Shown: one piece after another, positions 38,456 through 51,616 of the stretch
Layout of the letters: every line of letters begins with the position of its first letter
How positions within the stretch are numbered: the first letter of the stretch is position 1
NCBI RefSeq assembly: GCF_020103695.1
Contig: NZ_JAHXBF010000009.1
Span: forward strand, 248,001-312,000
Origin: Hyalangium versicolor
GTDB lineage: Bacteria; Myxococcota; Myxococcia; Myxococcales; Myxococcaceae
DNA length: 64,000 nucleotides
Reading direction: 5' to 3'
Translations under genes and position numbers: made by a program
The notes under the pieces: generated by a model
What the model was told of the DNA's origin: nothing
What the model saw: only the letters and a program-made list of their open reading frames with translations
The model's database searches: none

Positions 38456-40479
38456 CAGTCGATCCTCCGGTAGGCGTCGGTCATCAGCATCTTCTGGATG
38501 AGCGTCTTGAGGCTGTAGTTGCTGTGAGAGAAGTCCTCGGAGAGATCCTGCAGGTACATCTGCTGCTCCTCGGTGCTCATCGGCCGGCCGAGGAACTCGG
38601 TCCAGATGCGCTTGACGGTGCAGCGCTCGAGGTCACCCGTCTGCAGCATGCGCTCCACCAGCAGCTGCGGGCCGCCCTGGATGTTCGCCTCCTCGTCCGA
38701 GGTGCGGTACAGGTACGTCTTCAGCATGCCCAGCGAGTTGGCGCCGTCGCCGTCGTAGGCCTGCATCACGTACTGCGAGCACTCGCCGCCGCAGTTGGTG
38801 TCACCCGCCAGGGCGCAGTCGCGGCACTTCGGATCGTAGCGCGGGAAGCGCTCCGGGTTGAGGAAGAGGGCATTGCGCTCGTCGTAGCGGCCCCAGTGCG
38901 CGCCCGTGGGCTCGATGGTGGCGTGGCAGTAGTTGCAGCCGCAGCGCTTGGCCAGGTTGTTCTCGCGGTTGCAGTTGTCCTCCGGCGGCGGCAGCGGGTC
39001 CGACGAGGGCACGAACGTCTTGCAGAGGAAGGCCTCGTAGAAGTGGTTCACACGCGCGCGCTGCGTGGGGAAGCGGTACAGGAACGAAGGCGTGCTGAGC
39101 ACGCCCGAGTGCTGCGCGTCCCGCGTGTACTCCTGCCACGTGTCCTCCTGCGCGTAGCCCACGGAGGGGATGGTGTCCGGGTTGGCCGGCGAGGTGATGG
39201 AGAAGACATTCACGCCCTGCTGCTGCCGGTAGAACTGGGACAGCGGGCCGTTCACGAAGGAGCGGCGCGTGGTGAGGATGTTGAAGTACGGCTCGTCGTT
39301 GCGCACCACCGAGTCGGTGATCAGGTCCGGCTCCTCGTTGATGGCCGCCACGCGCGAGGTGTGCACGGCAGCCACCTCGCAGCGGCGCATGCCGGCGCCG
39401 CAGCCGCAGGTGCGGTCACCCCGGAAGCGCGCCGTCTCGCAGGACTCCATCGTCCACGGGTTGGTGGCGCGTTCCTGCGCCTCGATGGCGCACACGGCCA
39501 CCTGGGCGCTCGGGTCCGCGGCCCAGAAGGGCGCGGGCTTCATCATATAGCCCTCACGCGCGATGCAGCCGCGCCGGGTCGCATAGGTGCCCTTCACGCC
39601 GTTCTTCATGTCGAGATCCAGCGTGCAGCGATCCAACACGGTCAGCGAGGTGTTGTTCTTGATGGTGTACTTCACCACCTTGTTGCTCTCCAGGACCTCT
39701 TCCGAGGTGTACTTGTCCGGGTTTGGCTTGCACCAGTGCGGGTGGAGCTTGTTGTCACCCAGCAGCCGCATGTCGCAGAAGTAGGCGTCCTTGTCGGCGA
39801 TACCGCCGGACTTGGCGGCGATGGCCTTCTCGCAGCTATCGAGCGTGGTATCCGTCGAGTCCAGCCGCGTGCAGGTGAAGAAGTTGGTGTCGTAGTCGAA
39901 GCTCACGGGCAGCGGCACGCCCTGCTCGTCGAAGCACTTCTTCTGGGCGATCGGGCCCTCGGCCTGCGGATCCTGGCGCGCGCCCGTCTTCTCGCCCACC
40001 ACGGCCGGGTCCGTACCATCCGGGTTCTTGTTGCAGATGTCCTGCCGGATGAAGGGATCACAACCCTGGCCGTTGACGCCGCGCAGGCCCGTGCTGGTGT
40101 TGTTGCGGAAGCCGAAGGGTGTGTTCACCGCCTTCGGCACGCCGGTACCGCTCACGCGCGTATCCGACGGGTTGCTGATGCTGGCCGAGATGTTCGAGCG
40201 CAGCAGCGCGTGGTGGTAGCCACGCATGCGCGCATAGAACTCCTCGGAGCTCATCATCTGCTTGATGTCATCCTCGGAGATGGAGCCCTTGGCCTGGTAG
40301 GCGCGGTACTCGTCGATGGTGGGAGGGCGGCCAAGAAGGTCCAGCGACAGCTGGCGCAAATGCCGCTCCAGGGGAACCTTGGCGACTGGCGCACAGACCG
40401 CTTCCTCAGCCGAGGCGCGATTGGCCAGTAGAAGAGCGACGCCCAGAAGGGCGGTGAGACAACGACGCACGTGAGGCAC
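38455..40479 (-). CDS. Exported Cys-rich DUF1549/DUF1585-like protein with heme motif
   Basis: 674 aa. Sec signal 'LTALLGVALLLANRASA'. The N-terminal 'LRQLSLDLLGRPPTIDEYRA' matches the start of DUF1549; the C-terminal 'SHSNYSLKTLIQKMLMTDAY' matches the DUF1585-type ending of planctomycete cytochrome proteins. A CxxCH heme site lies in 'CGCNYCHATIEPTG' near 511; at least 20 cysteines in the middle suggest disulfides. The start is the GTG at 40479, 5 nt behind GGAGG; an earlier ATG (40515) has no such site. First gene of a five-gene operon ending at 31076. Probably periplasmic redox protein; substrate unknown. Confidence 0.8.
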   Translation of the reverse strand: MPHVRRCLTALLGVALLLANRASAEEAVCAPVAKVPLERHLRQLSLDLLGRPPTIDEYRAYQAKGSISEDDIKQMMSSEEFYARMRGYHHALLRSNISASISNPSDTRVSGTGVPKAVNTPFGFRNNTSTGLRGVNGQGCDPFIRQDICNKNPDGTDPAVVGEKTGARQDPQAEGPIAQKKCFDEQGVPLPVSFDYDTNFFTCTRLDSTDTTLDSCEKAIAAKSGGIADKDAYFCDMRLLGDNKLHPHWCKPNPDKYTSEEVLESNKVVKYTIKNNTSLTVLDRCTLDLDMKNGVKGTYATRRGCIAREGYMMKPAPFWAADPSAQVAVCAIEAQERATNPWTMESCETARFRGDRTCGCGAGMRRCEVAAVHTSRVAAINEEPDLITDSVVRNDEPYFNILTTRRSFVNGPLSQFYRQQQGVNVFSITSPANPDTIPSVGYAQEDTWQEYTRDAQHSGVLSTPSFLYRFPTQRARVNHFYEAFLCKTFVPSSDPLPPPEDNCNRENNLAKRCGCNYCHATIEPTGAHWGRYDERNALFLNPERFPRYDPKCRDCALAGDTNCGGECSQYVMQAYDGDGANSLGMLKTYLYRTSDEEANIQGGPQLLVERMLQTGDLERCTVKRIWTEFLGRPMSTEEQQMYLQDLSEDFSHSNYSLKTLIQKMLMTDAYRRID

Positions 40480-40555
40480 TGTGACCTCCGGGGGGGTACT
40501 TGGAGACTCAATCACGCGTTATGCCCGAATTTCCGTTTTGATCCAAGTCCAGCTT

Positions 40556-40568
40556 TACACACTGTGTA
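40556..40568. promoter_or_regulatory. 13-bp palindrome in divergent promoter region
   Basis: TACACA-C-TGTGTA, perfect 6-bp arms, midway between the divergent DUF1549-type operon (start 40479) and the DUF420 gene (start 40637). A short hairpin TGTCTG/CAGACA (40608-40625) lies in the DUF420 leader. Candidate operator for one or both units. Confidence 0.4.
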
Positions 40569-40636
40569 GGTGATCTCACTGCTGACAGCACTGGGGGTAG
40601 TTGCAAGTGTCTGAGTTTCCAGACATTCAAGGGGAC

Positions 40637-41200
40637 ATGTCGAACGCCGCCCCTGTCCCTGCATCCCGCGTTACAGACCGAACCTTCTACGTCTTTACCG
40701 GTATTGTCTCAGTTGCCGCGCTGACGTTGCTGGCGTGGCTGCTGTTGATCCGGCGAGGCGGCGCGGTGGGCGTGGATCTGCGATTTATGCCGGCGGTGAA
40801 CGCGAGCCTCAATGCGCTGGCCGCTACCCTGTTGTTGTCGGGGTGGGTGGCGATCAAACGGCGGGCGCAGCGGGTGCATCAGTATCTGATGATCTCCGCG
40901 TTCGGCGCGTCGGCGCTGTTCCTGGTGGGGTATCTGGCGTACCACTTCGTGCACGGCGACACGAAGTACGCGGGCGACGGGCTGATGCGCACCGTGTATC
41001 TGACGGTGCTGGCCAGCCACGTGCTGCTGTCGGTGCCGGTGCTGCCCATGGCGCTGGTGGCCTTCTACTTCTCGTGGAAGAAGGACTTCCGGCGGCACCG
41101 GAAGGTGACGCGGTGGCTGGCGCCGATCTGGCTCTACGTGTCGGTGACGGGAGTGCTCGTGTACTTCCTGCTGCGTGGCAGCCTGCCGGCGATGCCCTGA
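40637..41200 (+). CDS. DUF420 (CtaM/YozB-like) membrane protein
   Basis: 187 aa with five likely transmembrane helices (about 21-41, 52-70, 84-104, 122-145 and 160-180). Histidines at helix ends ('VHQYLMISAF', 'YHFVHGDTKY', 'ASHVLLSVPVLP', 'RRHRKVTRW') fit the DUF420 family; its Gram-positive member CtaM supports heme-copper oxidase assembly. The ATG at 40637 follows AAGGGGA; the TTG at 40601 opens the frame but lacks a site. It converges on the heme oxygenase gene 21 bp away. Confidence 0.82.
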   Translation: MSNAAPVPASRVTDRTFYVFTGIVSVAALTLLAWLLLIRRGGAVGVDLRFMPAVNASLNALAATLLLSGWVAIKRRAQRVHQYLMISAFGASALFLVGYLAYHFVHGDTKYAGDGLMRTVYLTVLASHVLLSVPVLPMALVAFYFSWKKDFRRHRKVTRWLAPIWLYVSVTGVLVYFLLRGSLPAMP

Positions 41201-41221
41201 TCACGAAGCGGTGATGCGGGA

Positions 41222-41914
41222 TCAGGAGTAGGCGCTGGAGTCTTCGGCCTCCTGGCGGAGCCAGTGCTCGAAGGCGTCGAAGGTGTCCTTGGCGCCTTGG
41301 ATGGTTCGGGCGTCGAAGAGTTCGGAGGCCTCTTCGGCGGAGGTGCGGGTGAGAGCCTCGCCGAACGCGCGCCACATAGGGCCTACTTCCTCTCCATAGG
41401 CCCGGAAGAAGACGAAGTCGCCCGCAGGGATGCCGGTGAAGTGGCGCTGGAGGTGGCGGAGGATGAGCTGGCCTCCGAGTGTGGCGCCCTCCAGCACGTA
41501 GAAGCAGCCGAGCGCCTCGGGGAGTCCCGAAATGGGAGGCAGCGCCGTGTTGCGCGACAGGCACGCCAGGGAGGCGGAGTCATGGCCCAGGTCGCGCAGA
41601 TCCTTGAGGAGCAGGGGCAACTTCCAGCGCTCCTCGGCGCGCAGTTCGGGGAGGAGGCCCCCCAGTCTCGAGGCGAGCAGGGCCTCGAGTGGGGCATAGA
41701 AGCCGTAGAGAGCCTCCAGGTGATGACGATAGTGCTCGAGGGTAAGGCCCGGGTCCATGAGACGCACGGTGCGCTCGGCGCGCTCGTGGTGGGGGCGAGT
41801 CTCGGCCTTCAGTCGCTGGAGCAGGGTCGTAGTTGGTGTGGGAGCCAAGGCACCTGGAAGGATGGGCCGGCGGCGGAGAGGATGGAACCCGCTGCCGGGC
41901 GAAGTGTCCACCAC
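41222..41914 (-). CDS. Biliverdin-producing heme oxygenase
   Basis: Cytosolic cleavage of heme to biliverdin, CO and iron. 230 aa from the GTG at 41914; a TTG at 41848 just before the conserved domain is a real alternative (208 aa). The proximal-heme His lies in 'ETRPHHERAE' (42/43), and 'YVLEGATLGGQLILRHL' matches the distal helix with its Gly-rich kink. The protein resembles the BphO type that often accompanies bacteriophytochromes, but no phytochrome gene is in the window. Divergent from a HAMP histidine kinase. Iron acquisition or bilin supply are both possible. Confidence 0.85.
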   Translation of the reverse strand: MVDTSPGSGFHPLRRRPILPGALAPTPTTTLLQRLKAETRPHHERAERTVRLMDPGLTLEHYRHHLEALYGFYAPLEALLASRLGGLLPELRAEERWKLPLLLKDLRDLGHDSASLACLSRNTALPPISGLPEALGCFYVLEGATLGGQLILRHLQRHFTGIPAGDFVFFRAYGEEVGPMWRAFGEALTRTSAEEASELFDARTIQGAKDTFDAFEHWLRQEAEDSSAYS

Positions 41915-41945
41915 CTACCGCCACTGTGGATGCGGAGTGCTCGCG

Positions 41946-41984
41946 TATAGTGGCCGTCCTTGCAGACGTGGGCTTGTGCCCACG
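41946..41984 (+). promoter_or_regulatory. Candidate -10 box and leader hairpin of the HAMP kinase gene
   Basis: TATAGT (41946-41951) could be a -10 element; no good -35 is seen. A 7-bp hairpin CGTGGGC-TTGT-GCCCACG (41967-41984) follows in the presumed leader, about 30 bp before the ATG. Low certainty. Confidence 0.3.
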
Positions 41985-42015
41985 CCTCCTCCTCTCGTCT
42001 GAATTCCTTTCCGCC

Positions 42016-43725
42016 ATGTCGATCCGTACCCAGGTCTTGCTCCTCGCGGGAGTGGCGCTCGGGCTCGTCACCGCTCTGGGTGTCGTGCTCTCCCAGAGCG
42101 CCGCGCAGGCCACGGAGCTGCGCTCCCGCGTCACGACCCTGGAGCAGCAGCTGGACCTCTACTCCGAGTTGCACCACCAGGCGTGGGACTACCTCCGGCA
42201 GCTCTTCCAGGCCAGCCGCCTCAAGACGGACACCCGGGGCCTGCTCCGCGAGTATGAACAGATCCTCCACGAGGATCTCTCCCAGTTGCAGGAACACCTG
42301 GACGCCGAGAAGCAGTGGGCCGACTTCCCTCCGGACCCCGCCTCCCAGCTCATGCTCGAGTCCATCATCGAGGCACAGCGGCTCTGGGGCGTGGGCGTCG
42401 AGGTCGTCCTCCGTCCCACCGAGCGTGGAGAGCCCCCCGGTTCCGATGACTGGGCCGAGCTGTTCACCTCCTACGAGCATCAGGTCACCCCCCTGGTCGA
42501 TCAGCGCATCTCCTCCCTGCGCGAGAAGCGACGGCAGCTCGATCTCCGATTGGAGCAGACCCTCCAGCGCACCCGGTGGGTTGGACGCCTCGTCCCCATC
42601 GCGGCCACCGCGCTGCTGGGACTGCTGTCCGCCACGCTCCTCATTCCCCTGCTCCGCCAGCTCCGAGAACTCCGCGCCAGCGCCGAGCGCCTCGACGGCG
42701 GCGACTTCTCGGCTGAGCTCTCCGCACACCGTGACAATGAGCTGGGTGCGCTCGCCCAGGCCGTCAACCGCATGGCCGAGGAGCTCCGCACCAGCCTCCG
42801 TGAGAAGGAGAAGATGCTCCAGACCCAGGCCGAGGCCGCCGAGTTGGAACGCCGCCGTGAGGCGGAGATCGCCTCGAGGGATCTCCACCGCTACAACTCC
42901 GCCCTGGAGCAGATGGTCCGCTCGCGCACCGGAGAGCTCGAGAGCGCCAACACCCAGCTCGCCGCCAGCCTGCGCCAGCTACAGACCATGCAGGCCCAGC
43001 TCATCTTCACCGACCGGCTCGCCTCCATGGGCCGGCTCGCCGCCGGCGTGGGCCATGAGATCAACAACCCCCTGGCCTACGTGCTCAGCAACCTCTCCTA
43101 CGTCTACAAGGAACTCCACCGCACCCAGGGCACTCCCCCCTCCGATGAGGATCGCGAGGAGCTGCTCACCGCCGTGAAGGAGGCCAAGGACGGCGCCGAG
43201 CGCGTGCGCATCATCGTCCAGGATCTCAAGACGCTGTCGCGTCCAGATGATGTCAGCGGCGGACGGGCCGAGCTGAAGGAAGTGGTGCGCGCCGCCGCGA
43301 AGATCGCCTCGCATGAGATTCGCCGCCGCGCGCGGCTCGTGGAGGAACTGGGCGAGGTGCCTCCCGTGCTCGGCAGCGCCTCACGCCTGGGCCAGGTGTT
43401 CCTCAACCTGCTCATCAACGCGGCCCAGGCCATCCCCGAGGGAGATGCCGAGCAGAACGAGATCCGCGTGATGGCTCGCCAGGAGAATCCGCAGCTCGTC
43501 GTGGTGGAGATCCGCGACACCGGCTGCGGCATCCCCCCGGAGAACCTGGACCGCATCTTCGATCCGTTCTTCACCACCAAGCCCGTGGGCGAGGGCACCG
43601 GGCTGGGGCTCTCCCTGGTGCACAGCATCCTCACCGCCCTGGGGGCCACCATCACCGTGCAGAGCCAGCCGGGGCAGGGCACCACCTTCCGGCTGGGCCT
43701 GCCCGCGGCTCCGAACGTGAGCTGA
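42016..43725 (+). CDS. Membrane histidine kinase with HAMP domain
   Basis: 569 aa. Transmembrane helix 1 'VLLLAGVALGLVTALGVVL' (7-25), a helical periplasmic domain (about 30-185), helix 2 'LVPIAATALLGLLSATLLIP' (near 195-214), HAMP 'RQLRELRASAERLDGGDFSA', coiled coil, phosphoacceptor 'GVGHEINNPLAYVLSNL' near 347, and HATPase boxes 'NLLINAAQAIPEG', 'DTGCGIP' and 'GEGTGLGLSLV'. The ATG at 42016 begins the first helix; the frame extends upstream to 41833 without support. No response regulator is adjacent. Its 3' end is 8 bp from the convergent protease gene. Confidence 0.9.
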   Translation: MSIRTQVLLLAGVALGLVTALGVVLSQSAAQATELRSRVTTLEQQLDLYSELHHQAWDYLRQLFQASRLKTDTRGLLREYEQILHEDLSQLQEHLDAEKQWADFPPDPASQLMLESIIEAQRLWGVGVEVVLRPTERGEPPGSDDWAELFTSYEHQVTPLVDQRISSLREKRRQLDLRLEQTLQRTRWVGRLVPIAATALLGLLSATLLIPLLRQLRELRASAERLDGGDFSAELSAHRDNELGALAQAVNRMAEELRTSLREKEKMLQTQAEAAELERRREAEIASRDLHRYNSALEQMVRSRTGELESANTQLAASLRQLQTMQAQLIFTDRLASMGRLAAGVGHEINNPLAYVLSNLSYVYKELHRTQGTPPSDEDREELLTAVKEAKDGAERVRIIVQDLKTLSRPDDVSGGRAELKEVVRAAAKIASHEIRRRARLVEELGEVPPVLGSASRLGQVFLNLLINAAQAIPEGDAEQNEIRVMARQENPQLVVVEIRDTGCGIPPENLDRIFDPFFTTKPVGEGTGLGLSLVHSILTALGATITVQSQPGQGTTFRLGLPAAPNVS

Positions 43726-43733
43726 GCCTCGCG

Positions 43734-46301
43734 CTACTGGCAGTAGCCTCGCCTGTCGCAGGCGAGGCCCGCGCTGGTGCAGATGTTCTGGGCCCGGCAG
43801 TCCGGCAAGCACTCGCCACTGCCCGCGCCGTCGTCGTAGCAGACGTAGCTGGTGCGGCAGGTGCTCTGTCCGGCGTCCGGCCCCGTGCAGCTCGCGATGC
43901 AGGAGCGCGCCCCCGTCGCCGAGTTCACGATGTAGCACTTGGAACCCGAGGGGCACGCCTGGGAGCTGCAATCCCGGCTGCAATAGCCTCCCGGGTACGC
44001 CGTCACGCAGAAGCCGTCATCCGGGCAGTCCGAGTCGCTGGTGCACGAGCTGCCCACCACCAGCTCCGGCGTGTCGTCGATGGGCGCCAGCGGCACCAGG
44101 TCGTAGCTGATGCCCGTCACCACCTGCTTCAGCGCCAGCGGGATGGGCTCGAAGTCGTCCACGTTCCGCCAGAAGCCCGTGCGCTCGCCGTCCTCGAAGA
44201 ACTCGCCGTCCTGGTCGTCGTCGATGGCGGCGAGCGTGTAATACGTGTGCGGCACCAGGTCGGCGGAGTACTGGTAGTTCGCCGAGGCATTCACGAACCC
44301 GGCGGCACCCTTGTCGATCTGCCAGTTGCCCTGGCTGTCCTGGTACGCGAACGCGATGAATGCATCCAGGGCCTCGGACGAGCCCACGCGGATCTTCACC
44401 GACACCGTGGCTTCGCCCGCCGATGTCCCGTTGGCCGCATTCGTTCCCTTGAGGGTGACGACGGCCGCATAGTCCCCGTTGGCCAGCCCTCCGGTGTTCA
44501 CGGCCACATCCAGCACCTGGGTACCAAAGGCCGGCACCGTCAGGGTGGGGCTCGGCAGAGACACCGCTGAGCCCTGCGGCCCGGACTTCGCCGCCGTCAC
44601 CTGGAGCGTGCCCGCGCCCAGGTTGGAGACGAGCACCTTCTGCGAGCTGCTGCCGCGGAAGGACAGCAGCGTGGTGGAGACACCCAACTGCGGCGGATCG
44701 TTCGTGGCCCCCGTGAGCTTCTTGAGCGCCGCCTGGGCATTCACCAGGCCCGCCCCGCAGCCCTCCGTGCACTGGCTGCTCGCGCTCGCGGTTGACTTCA
44801 GGATGCTCTCCGCCTGCGCCAGGCTCAGCCCCGAGCTCACCGAGGCCATCAGCGCCACCACGCCCGTCACATGGGGGGTGGCCATGCTCGTGCCCTGGTT
44901 GAAGATGTAGGCTGGCTGGCCCTTGTCATCGAACCCCGTGGAGAGCACGCCGTCCGCGTATCCGTCTCCGTTGAGGTCCTCGACCATCTCTCCGCCTGCT
45001 GCCATCACGTCCACCGGGGCGCCGTAGTTGGAGAAGCTGCTGCGCTTGCCGGCGAAGTTCGTCGAGCCCACGCAGATGACGTTCTGCTGGTTGCACGGCG
45101 TGCTGTTGGTGGCGTCCGTGTTCTCGTTGCCCGCGGCGATGACGTAGATGGCTCCCGCCGCCACTCGCGGGTCGATGACGTCCTGGTACGTCCTCGACGC
45201 CGGGGCCGGTCCTCCCAGGCTCATGTTGATGACCTTGGCCGCTTCGGATGCGGGGAGGGTGGGCATGCCCGTCACGGTGCCTCCGGCCGCCCAGTTCATC
45301 GCCGTGGCGATGTCGAAGCTGGTACCGCCCTGCTTGCCGAGCACGCGAACCGGCATGATGCGCGCGGCCCACGTCACGCCAGCCACACCGCTGCCGTTGT
45401 TCGTCGCCGCGCCGATGGTGCCCGCCACATGCGTGCCGTGCCACGAGGAGCCGCCGCCTGGCTCGTCCCCACCCAGGTCGGTGGGGTCGCTGTCCCGTCC
45501 ATTCCCGTCCCCCGCGTTGGCCACGTCCGAGATCATGTCGTAACCCGCAACGATGCGGGAGTTGAGGTCCGGGTGAGACTTGATGCCCGTGTCGAGCACG
45601 GCCACCGTCACGGTGCCGACGCCCGTGCTCACATCCCAGGCGGCCGGCAGGTTCAGCGCCGGGTAGTGCCACTGCACGGTGTAGGCCGAGTCATTCGGCG
45701 TCTTGAGCGGGTACATGCGGAGGTTCTTCTCCGTGAAGCGCACGCCGGGCACCTCGGCCAGCTGCGCCACCAGCTGGCCCGTCTCCGCCGCCGTCAGCGT
45801 GTGGCCGTCGAGCGCCTCGAAGCCCACCAGGTGCAGGTACTCACTGGCGAAGCCCTTGTGCACCACGCGGTAGCCAGGCACCTGCACCTGCTGCAGTGCC
45901 TGCTGCGCGTTCATCCCCGCCTGCTCGAAGCGGACGATGACGTCACCGACGATGGTCGGATCCGTGTTGGGGATCCGATGGAGTGGAGGTGGCCCGGCGG
46001 GAGGCGGGATGATGGGCAGCTCCGGGAGCGACACCTCCAGCCCGGACTGGCGCGTCTGCAACCGCTGCTGCGTGAGCGCGTCCTTCAGCGCTCGGGAGAG
46101 CACCTCCGCTCCCTGCCCCTGGAGCAGCGAGGGACGCCTCGCCGGAGCCCCCGCGGACTGGCTCGAGCCCTGGAATGGGTTCAGTTTGCCTTGGATGCGC
46201 CCGGTGTTGGCGGGCGGGAGATCGTCCGGATTGTCCGGATCGGTTCCCTCGTCCGGGCATGCAGTGAGCAGCAACAACCCCAGGATGAGCAAACGGCGCA
46301 T
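43734..46301 (-). CDS. Subtilisin-family serine protease lipoprotein with Cys-rich C-terminus
   Basis: 855 aa. Lipoprotein signal 'LLILGLLLLTACPDE'. A propeptide-like region (about 115-195) precedes the S8 domain with catalytic Asp237 ('AVLDTGIKSHPDL'), His288 ('WHGTHVAG'), oxyanion Asn392 ('AAGNEN') and Ser472 ('GTSMATPHVTG'). A beta-sandwich follows (about 540-650). The tail (about 750-855) has many Cys in patterns such as 'CTSDSDCPDDGFC', common on myxobacterial surface proteins. All triad residues are present, so it should be active. Probable role in extracellular protein digestion. GAGGGG site before the ATG. Confidence 0.92.
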   Translation of the reverse strand: MRRLLILGLLLLTACPDEGTDPDNPDDLPPANTGRIQGKLNPFQGSSQSAGAPARRPSLLQGQGAEVLSRALKDALTQQRLQTRQSGLEVSLPELPIIPPPAGPPPLHRIPNTDPTIVGDVIVRFEQAGMNAQQALQQVQVPGYRVVHKGFASEYLHLVGFEALDGHTLTAAETGQLVAQLAEVPGVRFTEKNLRMYPLKTPNDSAYTVQWHYPALNLPAAWDVSTGVGTVTVAVLDTGIKSHPDLNSRIVAGYDMISDVANAGDGNGRDSDPTDLGGDEPGGGSSWHGTHVAGTIGAATNNGSGVAGVTWAARIMPVRVLGKQGGTSFDIATAMNWAAGGTVTGMPTLPASEAAKVINMSLGGPAPASRTYQDVIDPRVAAGAIYVIAAGNENTDATNSTPCNQQNVICVGSTNFAGKRSSFSNYGAPVDVMAAGGEMVEDLNGDGYADGVLSTGFDDKGQPAYIFNQGTSMATPHVTGVVALMASVSSGLSLAQAESILKSTASASSQCTEGCGAGLVNAQAALKKLTGATNDPPQLGVSTTLLSFRGSSSQKVLVSNLGAGTLQVTAAKSGPQGSAVSLPSPTLTVPAFGTQVLDVAVNTGGLANGDYAAVVTLKGTNAANGTSAGEATVSVKIRVGSSEALDAFIAFAYQDSQGNWQIDKGAAGFVNASANYQYSADLVPHTYYTLAAIDDDQDGEFFEDGERTGFWRNVDDFEPIPLALKQVVTGISYDLVPLAPIDDTPELVVGSSCTSDSDCPDDGFCVTAYPGGYCSRDCSSQACPSGSKCYIVNSATGARSCIASCTGPDAGQSTCRTSYVCYDDGAGSGECLPDCRAQNICTSAGLACDRRGYCQ
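43746..43768. terminator. Hairpin inside the protease 3' end, behind the kinase stop
   Basis: GCCTCGCCTG-TCG-CAGGCGAGGC, a perfect 10-bp inverted repeat 20 bp beyond the HAMP kinase stop. It lies within the last codons of the convergent protease gene (encoding the 'LACDRRG' region). It probably ends kinase transcription while doubling as coding sequence. Confidence 0.5.
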
Positions 46302-46376
46302 CGGCGGTTCCCCTCGTTGTGACGGGGGAACCCTAGCAGCACTGGAGCCGCTCCGCGCGGGACTCGAAACCTTCTG

Positions 46377-50711
<4,335 letters not shown>

Positions 50712-51025
50712 GGCGCACCCTCAGACTGAACACAGGTGCAGGACGGCGTCAATCCCCGCCACCCCGGCTGCCAGGCCCATGCATGAGCGTGCCCGCCTCA
50801 CCCGTGCCTTCACCTGCGCCAGAACCCTCACACCCGCCAGGGACACAGGCCCGTCGGGAGCGAGCTGGACGAACCTGTCCACCTGGCAGACAGGTTCGGA
50901 ACTGGCGCGCCCCGAACGGCCCCCCGCGACACAGGCCTGTCGGGCGCAGTCTGGCCCAACGGGTCCACCTGTCATACCAGTCCGCAAACCACTCGGCCGG
51001 GAGGGGCTCCTTGCGGCGGCGCCGT
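50712..51025. repeat. Intergenic region with tandem 50-bp degenerate repeat and hairpin
   Basis: 314 bp between lhr and the DUF2378 gene with no credible gene. Two 50-bp units, 50842-50891 and 50928-50977, are 39/50 identical and spaced 86 bp apart; both begin GACACAGGCC and end near TCCACCTG. In the first, CGAACCTGTC (50870-50879) and GACAGGTTCG (50889-50898) make a perfect 10-bp hairpin. The motif CCTGTC/GACAGG recurs several times. This looks like a dispersed intergenic repeat family. Confidence 0.55.
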
Positions 51026-51616
51026 TCACCCCGCTGCGGCGGCCTCCACGATGGGACGCCGGGCAGCGATCTCCCAGCGAACCCGGAACGTGGCCGCGGT
51101 GCCATCGAAGGCCACGGGCTCCACGTGGATGTCCGCGGCTCCCGAGCCCCGCAGCGTCTCCGCGATGAAGCCACAAGCGAAGAACGGGTTGTCCGCGTTC
51201 ACGTTCTTCATCCACAACGTGGCCTCGCGGTGGCCGAGCTCCTTGACCCGCACTTCATTGAAGTTGTTGCCGGCTCGAGCTCCGTGGGAGACGCGCTCCA
51301 CCGTGCCGCGAGGCCCCAGGTGCGCCACCAGCGCCATGCTCGCGCGGCCCACCGCCGTCTGCCGGTAGCCCTGCACGTAGCGCTCTCCCAGCCCGAAGTA
51401 GGCTGCCTCGGGAGAGGCCTTGGGGAAGACATCCAACGCGGCCACTCGCAGAAAGGTCCGCCATTGCTCCAGCGGATACGAAGGCCGTAGCGGCTCGGCC
51501 AGGTCCAATCCCACTTCCTTCAGGCTGCGCCGTCCCTCGGACGTCAAGTGTGGTCCGAGTGACCGGACGAAGAGGGCCTCCACGGATTGGGCGAAGACGA
51601 GCTTCTCGGTCGGCAT
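51026..51616 (-). CDS. DUF2378 (TIGR02265) family protein
   Basis: 196 aa member of a paralogous family essentially confined to myxobacteria. The N-terminal 'VFAQSVEALFVRSLGPHL' and mid-segment 'YFGLGERYVQGYRQTAVGRA' are characteristic. The C-terminal half (about 125-190) is a beta-rich domain ending 'DGTAATFRVRWEI'. The ATG at 51616 opens the conserved domain; the frame runs up to 51913 antisense to the next gene but lacks support. Function unknown. Divergent from the PLP synthase gene (136 bp apart). Confidence 0.82.
   Translation of the reverse strand: MPTEKLVFAQSVEALFVRSLGPHLTSEGRRSLKEVGLDLAEPLRPSYPLEQWRTFLRVAALDVFPKASPEAAYFGLGERYVQGYRQTAVGRASMALVAHLGPRGTVERVSHGARAGNNFNEVRVKELGHREATLWMKNVNADNPFFACGFIAETLRGSGAADIHVEPVAFDGTAATFRVRWEIAARRPIVEAAAAG

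Noticed and set aside
50721..51215. Possible small gene on the minus strand between lhr and the DUF2378 gene
   Set aside because: It overlaps the DUF2378 coding region in another frame and is built largely from the repeat units; no domain or ribosome-binding site.
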